DNA from: Proteobacteria bacterium UBA1844
Lineage (GTDB): Bacteria > Pseudomonadota > Gammaproteobacteria > Steroidobacterales > Woeseiaceae
DNA length: 13,223 bases
Assembly (NCBI GenBank): GCA_002338615.1
Contig: DDIS01000181.1
Location: 1-13,223 of the forward strand
Reading direction: 5' to 3'
Shown: positions 1-6,665 of the stretch, in pieces
Numbering within the stretch: the stretch's first letter is position 1
Layout of the letters: the number at the start of each line of letters is the position of its first letter
Made by a program: the position numbers and the translations under genes
Notes under the pieces: generated by a model
Databases searched by the model: none
What the model was told of the DNA's origin: nothing
Seen by the model: only the letters and a program-made list of their open reading frames with translations

Positions 1-2573
1 CCCGCACCTGTGAGGACCGCTGCGGCCGGCCCCGCCCACATGCCGCGCCAGAAACGGAGTGAGCTGCTGGCTGCGCCGACCGTTCTGGCGACCGTCGCTG
101 CGGTCGACCACTCCAGCAAACGCCGTTGACTGACAAAAAGGCGGTACAAGGTGCGGATGGTTGCATCGACGGCTGCATAGGCCTCAACCGGCAGGAAGGC
201 CAGAGCCAGCCCCCAGCGGGCGGCATCCGCGCCCGCCTGGCCGCCGAGATTGCGCAGGCTTGATTGCACGGTCCCCCAGCGCCAGGAACTGGTGCGCAGC
301 ACCATGCCAACACGCAGCAGGATTGGCAGTCCGGGGAACAACGCAAAAACGGCGGTCCAAAGAACGGCGTTTTCGGCCAGCCAGGCCCAACCGCCAAGCA
401 ACATCAGCAACAGCGTGGGCATCATCAGGCTGCGGCGCAGATTGTCAAATATCTTCCAGCGGCCGATAAGTCCGGGACGAAAATCGTGACCGCTGGTCGT
501 TCGCCGGAACAGCCAGGGAAGCAATTGCCAGTCACCGCGAATCCAGCGGTGCGAGCGCTTCAGATAGGCCAGGTAGTTCGGTGGGTAATCCTCAAGCACA
601 ACAATGTCCGACGCCAAAGCGACATGCCCGAACAGGCCCTCCAACAGGTCATGACTAAGAATTGAGTTGGGCTTGATGCGCTGGTCAACACTGCGGGTGA
701 ATGCATCGACATCGTAGATGCCTTTTCCCGTGAACACGGCATCGCCGAACAGATCCTGGTAGACATCGGAAACCGCGTGCGTATACAGATCGAGTAGCGT
801 GTCGCCCGCGAAGATACGCGTAAACAGCGTATCGGTTCCGCTGACAGGATTGGCCTCCAGGCGTGGCTGGATAATCGTATACCCCTTGATCCGTATTCCG
901 TCGGTGTCCTCGAAACGGGGTCTGTTGAGTGGATGTGAGTGGGCACCAATCAGCCGGATGGCGGTATCAGGCGGCATATAGCTGTCCGCATCCAGCGTAA
1001 TGACGTAGCGAACCTCGTCCATCGCGAACGGCGCCCCGTGTTGCAACACATAACTCGTATCGCTCGCGCCACGCAGCAGCGCGTTGAATTCCTCCAGCTT
1101 GCCGCGCTTGCGCTCCCAGCCCATCCACTGTCCGGCATTCTCGTTCCACAATCGCCGGCGATGAAACAGGTAAAACGGCCCACTGCCGCCTTCACCGTAT
1201 CGTTCATTGAGTTTATCGATGCCTTCGATAGCTTGATTCAGCAGTACTGCGTCCAGCTCCGTTTCCGCCGTGGCAGCGTCGCAATAGTCGCTCAGAAGAG
1301 CGAAGCGCAACGACGGCTCGGCATTGGCCAGATAATTCTGCTCGAGCGCTGCCAGGTTGGCGGCAATATCCCTGCCACCAGAGAGCATCATCGGCACCAC
1401 TATCAGCGCACGCTGGTCCGCCGGTATACCCGCCGCAAAGTCGAGTTTAGGCAGGCGGCGTGGAGTGGTCAGGCGATTCACCAGCAGGTTAACCGCGACG
1501 ACCGCAACATGGAGCAACGGCACAGACGCCAGCAGCGCGGCTCCAAAACTCGCAATCGGATGCGTGTCATGTGCCAGCAAGGCAAAGAACAGGCCGAGGT
1601 TGCCGGCCGCGGTCAAGCCAAGAATCGCGGCCAGGTACAGTGCCGCGTTGAAACGCCGGGCCGCGCGCCGCAGCTTTTCATTCCAGCCTGGCCGATAGGC
1701 GATCAAGGCTTCCAGTTGCGGGCGACCTTCGTCAAAAAGGTAGTAGCCTACGTGACGTTCAATCCCGGCAGCGCTATCAACCTGCGCGGCCAGATGCACG
1801 GCGGTTCTGGCGACGGTCTCCTGATCCACGTTGCTGCGCTCGGCCAGAACCTCGACGGCGCCTCGATAGTAGTCACGCGTCTCAAGATCCATACGACCGT
1901 AGACGTCATCCGGATCGCTTCGCAGTTGCTGCTCGACCACGCTGCTTCGTTCTACAAACCTGCGCCAGTCTGTAGTTGCGACCGAACGCAGGCTGATGAT
2001 GCAACCGGCAACGATCGTCGTCTTGTGTTCTACATCGTCTTCAGATCCTGCCGCAAGACAATCTGCACTGCTCATGCGGAGCGTTTTGCAAAGTCGAGAC
2101 AGCAACAGAATGCGGAGCGCGATCGGGACGGCCCAAAGCTCGCCGAGCGTCAGCGGCGCGATCGTGCCGTCGTGATCGTGGGTTGTCTGTTTCCGAAGCG
2201 ATTCTTCTACTGAGTCGACATCGATCGGCAGACCTGATTCCGCAACCGCCCGGTCCACCAGGGAAAAAATACGCGGTTGTCCAAGGATGTCTTGCGTCGG
2301 CGGCTTTGTAAGCTGGCGATAGTAATTCGCCGGCAGATCGGTCTCGATCTGCTGCAAAGCTTCGCGGACGATATGACTGTTATCCAGCAGCCAGCGGGCG
2401 TAAGGCAGCTCAGCGATCAGATCAACTCGCTGGCGAACAATTTCTGCCAGTTGCGCTTTAAACTGATTTTCAAGCGCACGGCGAAACTGCTTGCCGCTGC
2501 GAAAGCGCAACAGGCCGGTTACGATTTCAGAAGTATGTTCCCCATCCGCGGCCCTTTGGGTATCAATGGCCAC
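1..2573 (-). CDS. ndvB: Cyclic beta-1,2-glucan synthase (NdvB/ChvB/Cgs-like), 5' part; runs off the left edge
   Basis: The frame is open from a GTG at 2573 to base 1, giving about 857 residues of a protein that is usually about 2800 long, so most of it, including the expected GH94 phosphorylase-like half, lies outside. The family is a giant inner-membrane enzyme that polymerises UDP-glucose into cyclic beta-1,2-glucan, an osmoregulatory periplasmic glucan. The N-terminal part carries the family-like stretches WLLDNSHIVREA, DLPANYYRQL and LTLGELWAVPIALRI. Two hydrophobic segments (about 312-334 and 341-366) precede a GT84-type glycosyltransferase domain (about 378-720) with LDADSY (DxD at 528-530), KGIYDVDAF, SHDLLEG and KRSHRWIRGDWQ (672-683, the QxxRW-type region). 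Hydrophobic segments follow at about 714-757 and 784-811. A TGA lies 10 codons upstream in frame, and an AGGA sits 4 bases before the GTG, which supports this start. Other starts between the TGA and the GTG look worse. It lies downstream of usp on the same strand, 98 bases away, and may be co-transcribed. Confidence 0.9.
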   Translation of the reverse strand, partial: MAIDTQRAADGEHTSEIVTGLLRFRSGKQFRRALENQFKAQLAEIVRQRVDLIAELPYARWLLDNSHIVREALQQIETDLPANYYRQLTKPPTQDILGQPRIFSLVDRAVAESGLPIDVDSVEESLRKQTTHDHDGTIAPLTLGELWAVPIALRILLLSRLCKTLRMSSADCLAAGSEDDVEHKTTIVAGCIISLRSVATTDWRRFVERSSVVEQQLRSDPDDVYGRMDLETRDYYRGAVEVLAERSNVDQETVARTAVHLAAQVDSAAGIERHVGYYLFDEGRPQLEALIAYRPGWNEKLRRAARRFNAALYLAAILGLTAAGNLGLFFALLAHDTHPIASFGAALLASVPLLHVAVVAVNLLVNRLTTPRRLPKLDFAAGIPADQRALIVVPMMLSGGRDIAANLAALEQNYLANAEPSLRFALLSDYCDAATAETELDAVLLNQAIEGIDKLNERYGEGGSGPFYLFHRRRLWNENAGQWMGWERKRGKLEEFNALLRGASDTSYVLQHGAPFAMDEVRYVITLDADSYMPPDTAIRLIGAHSHPLNRPRFEDTDGIRIKGYTIIQPRLEANPVSGTDTLFTRIFAGDTLLDLYTHAVSDVYQDLFGDAVFTGKGIYDVDAFTRSVDQRIKPNSILSHDLLEGLFGHVALASDIVVLEDYPPNYLAYLKRSHRWIRGDWQLLPWLFRRTTSGHDFRPGLIGRWKIFDNLRRSLMMPTLLLMLLGGWAWLAENAVLWTAVFALFPGLPILLRVGMVLRTSSWRWGTVQSSLRNLGGQAGADAARWGLALAFLPVEAYAAVDATIRTLYRLFVSQRRLLEWSTAATVARTVGAASSSLRFWRGMWAGPAAAVLTGA

Positions 2574-2671
2574 CGCGTCCTGACCGATGCAGAGTCATGC
2601 TACATGGTTCTCTGCCGCGCCTGGTTCGAGCAGTGCCGAGTTGTGCCGGCTGACACTTTTTCATAGCTCGG

Positions 2672-3622
2672 CTAGCCCACATCGCGACATGGCTCGTGCA
2701 GAAGGGCCGAACGAAAATTGCTCACCGTGCTGCAATCTGTCGGCGGCTGCACGATTAACAATGGCCGATGCGTATTTTGCAAGAGTGAATGCACCAGGGG
2801 CCCGTATCGCCAGGCGTTGTCGGGATTCGGCGCTTTGGCATGAATGACGATGAGATCCGCATTACTTTTATCCGCCGCCGTATCAATGGCGAACGGCGCA
2901 TCGGTTGACATCAGTAACTGCGTATTCACCGGTATCGTATCCGGAACCGTTGACGAGAGTTCCTTCAGGCGATGATCCGCGTGTTGGCAAATCAGGCGTC
3001 GCAAATCTTCTATGAGGAAGGTTGAATGACTATTGGCCGGACACCCGGCCGGCAGCTGCGGCTCTTCCGGGACACGCAAGAGCAGCAGTGACGCTTCGTG
3101 GCCCTGGGCAATCATGCTCGCCAATGCCAGCACGTACTCAGAATCCAGGCTGTCATCAACGGGCACCAGTATGCGACGATAGCGGTTGTCAAGCGGTGTT
3201 TGCCGCGGATCAATCAACAGCACAGAGCATGCTGCTTTTGCGATCACCTTTTGCACCGTGCCGCCCACGGCGAAATCCACGGCGTTGCCAGCGCCATGTC
3301 GCGTGAGGACGATGAGATCCGATTTGTCAGCCGTGCAATAGTGCGTAATGGCATCCGCTGGCAGCCCCTCGGCCACGCGCGTTTGCATCGGCACGGCCGA
3401 TGATCGATATTGATCACGGAGTTTGTCTAGATAAATTTCTGCCTGGCGTCGCTCAAGCGCAAAGTCGACGGTGTCGGTCCGTATACCGTCACTCGAGTTT
3501 GCGATGCTAATTACGCGCAGTAGCGTCAATTTCGCGGGAAACGCTTTCGCAATGGCCATCCCGTGATGCAGCGCCTGTTCAGCGAGAACAGAACCGTCCA
3601 GGGGAATTATTATTCGAATCAC
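2672..3622 (-). CDS. Universal stress protein, tandem UspA domains
   Basis: This encodes 316 residues with two UspA domains, about 1-138 and 148-292. Each opens with the typical strand and acidic residue (IRIIIPLDGS and RRILVPVDDS). The first ends with TRHG-x9-GGT followed by QKVIAKAACSVLLI, a slightly degenerate form of the G-2x-G-9x-G(S/T) ATP-binding motif, so nucleotide binding is plausible. The second (DLIVIHAKAP ... YGPLVHSLL ... RPLLIVQ) lacks that glycine motif. Tandem Usps are cytosolic stress and energy-starvation proteins; the exact role of this one is unknown. I chose the GTG at 3622 because AGGAGG (3631-3636) sits 8 bases upstream and the Usp fold begins immediately after it. An in-frame ATG at 3688 would add 22 polar residues unlike the family. 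The gene is divergent from ackA, with about 174 bases shared between the two starts, and is followed by ndvB. Confidence 0.88.
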   Translation of the reverse strand: MIRIIIPLDGSVLAEQALHHGMAIAKAFPAKLTLLRVISIANSSDGIRTDTVDFALERRQAEIYLDKLRDQYRSSAVPMQTRVAEGLPADAITHYCTADKSDLIVLTRHGAGNAVDFAVGGTVQKVIAKAACSVLLIDPRQTPLDNRYRRILVPVDDSLDSEYVLALASMIAQGHEASLLLLRVPEEPQLPAGCPANSHSTFLIEDLRRLICQHADHRLKELSSTVPDTIPVNTQLLMSTDAPFAIDTAADKSNADLIVIHAKAPNPDNAWRYGPLVHSLLQNTHRPLLIVQPPTDCSTVSNFRSALLHEPCRDVG

Positions 3623-3796
3623 CCTCTGTTCCTCCTCGTCGCGGGCATTGGCGCGATTACAGCTGCGCATTGCCGCATCGAAAGCCAACTGGATACCGTC
3701 TGAGCCAGGACGCTCAACGGCAGTTACGTTAAGTTAAATAATAGATAAGCTGTAGCGCGCTGGATATTGTGGATACCCACAGGAAATGGAATACAG
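3623..3796. promoter_or_regulatory. Divergent usp/ackA intergenic region
   Basis: This stretch must hold the signals for the minus-strand usp gene and the plus-strand ackA gene. Directly visible are the AGGAGG site for usp (3631-3636), an AT-rich tract at about 3726-3750 suited to a promoter, and a palindrome next to the ackA ribosome-binding site. I found no perfect FNR/FixK-type TTGAT-N4-ATCAA box and do not assign -35/-10 hexamers. Confidence 0.45.
3768..3781. promoter_or_regulatory. Palindrome TGTGG-N4-CCACA ahead of ackA
   Basis: The 14-base sequence TGTGGATACCCACA is a perfect 5-base inverted repeat with a 4-base spacer. It ends 15 bases before the ackA ATG and abuts the AGGAAATGGA ribosome-binding region. 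In DNA it could be an operator; in the transcript it could form a short hairpin that affects initiation. Part of the sequence (TTGTGGATACC) recurs with one change (TTGTGGGTACC, 5162-5172) ahead of the HPF gene. The function is inferred only. Confidence 0.35.
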
Positions 3797-4978
3797 ATGA
3801 AAGACTCGATCCTGGTACTTAACAGCGGCTCGTCCAGCATCAAGTTCGCCTTGTACGATGGTGATGGTCCCGGCCTGCCAATCATTGGGTACGGCCAGGT
3901 GTCAGGCATTGGAACGACGGCCAGGCTGCAGGCATTCGGCCGTGACAATGCAGCGGTGGTTGATTTGCAGCTGCAGAAGGGCTGCAACCATGCACAGGCC
4001 ATGTTGGCCCTGGTGGACTGGGGGCGTACCCGCGAGGCGAGCAGCAGTGTCATTGCCGTTGGCCATCGGGTCGTTCACGGCGGCGAACTTTTCGATACGC
4101 CGGTGCAGGTCAATAAGCAGGTACTGGACCAACTCGACACTCTCAATCCGCTCGCACCGTTACATCAGCCGCATAACCTGGAAGGTATTCGCATTCTGGC
4201 GAAGCTGCTCCCCAACCTGCCGCAGGTTGCCTGCTTCGATACCGCATTTCACAGTACATTACCGAAGCTTGCCCGGCAGTTCGGCTTACCTTCGGACCTC
4301 TATGAACGAGGTATAAGGCGTTACGGATTTCACGGACTATCCTATGAGTATATGGCAGAGACTCTACCGGGAGTCATCGGTGCAGAGGCCGCTGCTGGAA
4401 GAGTTATTGTGGCGCACATGGGAAACGGAGTGAGTATGTGCGGCATGATTGAAGGGCGCAGCGTCGTTACCACCATGGGCTTTACCGCATTGGATGGTTT
4501 GCCCATGGGAACGCGCTGCGGCGATCTGGACCCCGGCATCATCCTGTATCTGCTCAATGAGCTCGAAATGAGCAGTGCACAGATTGCCGAGCTGCTTTAT
4601 GAACAGTCGGGGCTCCTCGGCATGTCAGGCATCAGCAGTGACATGCGAGTGCTGTTGCAGAGCAATGCGACCAGTGCCCGGGAAGCGATTAATTTTTTTG
4701 TGTACCGGATTAATCGTGAACTGGGCGCAATGACCGCGACCCTGGGAGGTCTGGATGCGCTGGTATTCACCGCAGGAATTGGTGAGCATTCGGCGCCTGT
4801 ACGGCGCAGGATCTGTGAGCTCGCCGCCTGGGCAGGAATAAAGCTGGATACCAGGGCCAACGAAAGCCATACGCTTCGCATCAGCGCTGCGGATAGCACC
4901 CTGCCGGTGTGGGTTGTGCCCACCCGGGAGGAGTGGATGATCGCCCGCCACACGTACCGGCTTCTGAGCAGCCATTGA
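3797..4978 (+). CDS. ackA: Acetate kinase
   Basis: This is a full-length 393-residue acetate kinase of the ASKHA fold, which transfers phosphate between acetyl phosphate and ADP (acetate + ATP on the fermentative side) in the cytosol. Family signatures appear in order: LVLNSGSSSIKF (Asn9), GHRVVHGG (Arg91), PLAPLHQPHNL, ACFDTAFH (Asp148), RRYGFHGLS (His179), VAHMGNGVS, GLPMGTRCGDLDPG (Arg240), GLLGMSGISSDMR, FTAGIGEH and PTREEW near the C-terminus. These match the catalytic Asn, Arg, Asp, His, Arg and Glu of the well-studied archaeal enzyme. The ATG at 3797 places the protein start where the family starts (MKxSILVLN). A TTG 10 codons upstream is open but would run through the palindrome. No phosphotransacetylase or phosphoketolase gene is visible, so the source of acetyl phosphate lies elsewhere. 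The gene is first in a plus-strand run with the HPF-type and CBS genes. Confidence 0.95.
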   Translation: MKDSILVLNSGSSSIKFALYDGDGPGLPIIGYGQVSGIGTTARLQAFGRDNAAVVDLQLQKGCNHAQAMLALVDWGRTREASSSVIAVGHRVVHGGELFDTPVQVNKQVLDQLDTLNPLAPLHQPHNLEGIRILAKLLPNLPQVACFDTAFHSTLPKLARQFGLPSDLYERGIRRYGFHGLSYEYMAETLPGVIGAEAAAGRVIVAHMGNGVSMCGMIEGRSVVTTMGFTALDGLPMGTRCGDLDPGIILYLLNELEMSSAQIAELLYEQSGLLGMSGISSDMRVLLQSNATSAREAINFFVYRINRELGAMTATLGGLDALVFTAGIGEHSAPVRRRICELAAWAGIKLDTRANESHTLRISAADSTLPVWVVPTREEWMIARHTYRLLSSH

Positions 4979-5277
4979 TCGTCTATCCACCGATGCAGTC
5001 TGTTGGTTGCCGACACCGGGCAAGAAAAAATGAATAACATCGGTGTATCTGGCCGAGAACAGAACCACTAACCGGCAAGGGCGCTGTAAAAGAGCTGTGC
5101 AGCCATAATAACGGCCACCCACATCCGCATTACGTAATTCACACAATAGCGAACGCGTAATTTGTGGGTACCATAGCCACTAGACCCGATGTTACCCGCG
5201 CCTGCATTTTATGAAGATCATTTGGTTTTTCAGCGGCGCGAATTTCTGTGTTTCATGCTATGGAGGAGTTGAACAGG
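4979..5277. other. Intergenic stretch between ackA and the HPF-type gene
   Basis: About 300 bases without a convincing gene. Open frames on the minus strand here are overhangs of frames antisense to ackA and resemble nothing. The stretch holds the inverted repeat described separately (5117-5169), then an AT-rich leader and the GGAGGAG site (5262-5268) of the next gene. The size suggests that the HPF/CBS pair has its own promoter rather than depending only on ackA read-through. I could not assign promoter hexamers or a T-tailed terminator. Confidence 0.4.
5117..5169. repeat. Interrupted inverted repeat ahead of the HPF gene
   Basis: The left arm is ACCCACA (5117-5123), five bases, then ATTACG (5129-5134). 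The right arm is CGTAAT (5156-5161), one base, then TGTGGGT (5163-5169). The 13 paired bases enclose a 21-base centre. CGTAATT also occurs as a direct repeat (5133-5139 and 5156-5162). It could be a pair of operator half-sites or an RNA hairpin in the leader. It is not followed by a T-tract, so a simple terminator for ackA is unlikely. Confidence 0.35.
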
Positions 5278-5667
5278 ATGACGAAGCAAAGTGCCGCAAT
5301 CGTCCCGACCAGCGGGATGCCGACTTATATTCGCTCAGTCGATTCCGTGCTGAGCTCCGGGGATCGCCAATACCTCAGGCGCAAGCTCGAACAAAAACTC
5401 CGCAAGTTCGCGCCTGCAGTCGAGCGCTCAAGCGTGCGCGTCGAGGACATCAACGGCCCTCGCGGGGGGGCGGACAAGCGTTGCCGTATCAAGGTCGTGC
5501 TGCGCGGCTTGCCGAGCGTTGTTGTCGAAGAGCTGCACGAGTCCCTGCAAGCCGCCATGGACGGAGCCCTCAACCGGATGGAACGGGCTGTCCGCCGTGC
5601 CACCGACCGCCGCCGCACGAAACCTCTCAAGGGCCATTCGCACGCATTGCGAGCACCCATCGAGTAA
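5278..5667 (+). CDS. HPF/RaiA-type ribosome-associated protein (S30AE fold), short form
   Basis: This encodes 129 residues. The layout fits a short hibernation-promoting factor: helix one with a basic face (LSSGDRQYLRRKLEQKLRKF, about 26-45), a beta strand with acidic residues (SSVRVEDI), a strand with a basic patch (KRCRIKVVLRG), a strand (SVVVEE), and the second helix with DGALNRMERAVRRATDRRR. Such proteins bind the 30S decoding region and silence or dimerise ribosomes in stationary or starved cells. The match is by overall pattern rather than by a diagnostic motif, so the exact function is probable, not certain. It lacks the C-terminal dimerisation domain of long HPF. ATG 5278 is chosen because GGAGGAG (5262-5268) lies 9 bases upstream; GTG 5248 and ATG 5260 are in frame but would start before or within that site. 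The CBS gene follows after 37 bases, probably in the same operon. Confidence 0.75.
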   Translation: MTKQSAAIVPTSGMPTYIRSVDSVLSSGDRQYLRRKLEQKLRKFAPAVERSSVRVEDINGPRGGADKRCRIKVVLRGLPSVVVEELHESLQAAMDGALNRMERAVRRATDRRRTKPLKGHSHALRAPIE

Positions 5668-5704
5668 CCCGTATAGATTAACCCCTGTCTTAAGGAGTGG
5701 AGTC

Positions 5705-6577
5705 ATGTCCCTTTACTGGTACCGCCGGCCACGTCTCGTGGTCCTCAGTTCGAAGAGCTCCGTGCTGGAAGCGGCACGCGCCATGGAAAACAACAGTATC
5801 GGCGCCATCATGGTGCAGGATCGCGGGCGCGTCGTCGGCATCGTGACCGACCGCGACCTTGCTGTGCGTGCGCTGGGCCACAAGCTGGACCCTGAAAATA
5901 CGGCCATTGCCGAGGTGATGACACCCGAGCCACTGATGCTGACGCCTGACGACAGTCGCGAGGATGCGATCGCGCTCATGCAACAAGGCAACGTACGACG
6001 TATCCCGCTCAGCGAGAATGGCCGGGTTGTGGGTATTGTGACGCTCGACGATCTGCTCCTCGACGAAGCCGCGCCGCTCGATGAACTGGCCGCAATCGTC
6101 CAGGCGCAAATTGGAGAAGGTGGCCCGATTGAAAGTCCCCGGTCGCCGGCGAGGAGACGAAGTCTGGCCCGGGCCGAGGCGACGCTGGCGCGATTGGTCA
6201 ATGCGGTACAGGCGGAAACAAGTCTTGAGGATCGGCAGCAATCGCAGAACGCCATCGACACCACCCTCGCGCTGCTGGTCCAGCGCATTACGCCGGGAGA
6301 GGCGAATAACTTCATTGCGCAGCTTCCATCGCTGTTGCAACCGGCGCTACGCGCACTGCCGCTCGGCCCGGACAAGTCGATTGACCGGAAGACGCTCGTC
6401 GACGAATTGTCCAGGCAACTCGGGCTGGATACGGCGCAGGCTGAACGCCTGGCCGGCCAGGTAATCGGTACTATCATGACGGCGATCAGCCCGGGTCAGG
6501 CGGATGATCTCCGCCGCCAGCTTCCGGAAGATCTGCGCAGTTTGTTCACCGTCGCCAAACAAGTCGATGCGGCGTGA
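5705..6577 (+). CDS. CBS-domain pair protein with C-terminal DUF2267-like domain
   Basis: This encodes 290 residues, cytosolic, with no membrane segment. Two CBS motifs form a Bateman pair: about 9-59 (VLEAARAMENNSIGAIMV, GRVVGIVTDRDLAVRAL) and about 70-122 (VMTPEPLMLTPDD, AIALMQQGNVRRIPL, GRVVGIVTLDDLL). Such pairs bind adenosine ligands (AMP, ATP, SAM) and report energy state. A linker rich in Arg and Ser (about 143-155) leads to a helical part (about 160-285) with two similar units, ITPGEANNFIAQLPSLLQPAL and ISPGQADDLRRQLPEDLRSLF, a layout typical of DUF2267, a domain of unknown role. ATG 5705 has AAGGAG 7 bases upstream. An open frame continues farther upstream, but it overlaps the HPF gene in another frame and has no such site. 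The gene converges with the acyl-CoA synthetase gene, with 88 bases between the stop codons. The ligand and partner are unknown. Confidence 0.85.
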   Translation: MSLYWYRRPRLVVLSSKSSVLEAARAMENNSIGAIMVQDRGRVVGIVTDRDLAVRALGHKLDPENTAIAEVMTPEPLMLTPDDSREDAIALMQQGNVRRIPLSENGRVVGIVTLDDLLLDEAAPLDELAAIVQAQIGEGGPIESPRSPARRRSLARAEATLARLVNAVQAETSLEDRQQSQNAIDTTLALLVQRITPGEANNFIAQLPSLLQPALRALPLGPDKSIDRKTLVDELSRQLGLDTAQAERLAGQVIGTIMTAISPGQADDLRRQLPEDLRSLFTVAKQVDAA

Positions 6578-6665
6578 CCCGCACTGCGGCGCTCATCAAT
6601 GCTTTTTTAAAGTATCGGGCGCCTCGTGAGCAGGGCATGCCGGTTGCGAAGTATCGGCCAGCACG

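Noticed and set aside
939..2213. Long plus-strand open frame (424 codons) opposite ndvB
   Set aside because: The minus strand here encodes unmistakable GT84 sequence with LDADSY and membrane segments. The plus-strand product is Arg/Gln-rich with no recognisable domain, typical of the antisense of a GC-rich gene.
2635..2672. GCCGAG ... CTCGGC inverted repeat after the usp stop
   Set aside because: Six-base arms with a 26-base loop and no T-tract are too weak to call a terminator.
4625..5146. Minus-strand frames over the end of ackA and the following gap
   Set aside because: They are antisense to conserved acetate kinase codons and show no family resemblance or ribosome-binding site.
5519..5704. 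Upstream extension of the CBS gene
   Set aside because: It overlaps the HPF-type gene in another frame, adds no CBS sequence, and the AAGGAG site serves ATG 5705.
6578..6665. Possible bidirectional terminator between the CBS and synthetase genes, with a T6 run at about 6603-6608
   Set aside because: I found no stable GC-rich hairpin directly before the T run on either strand.
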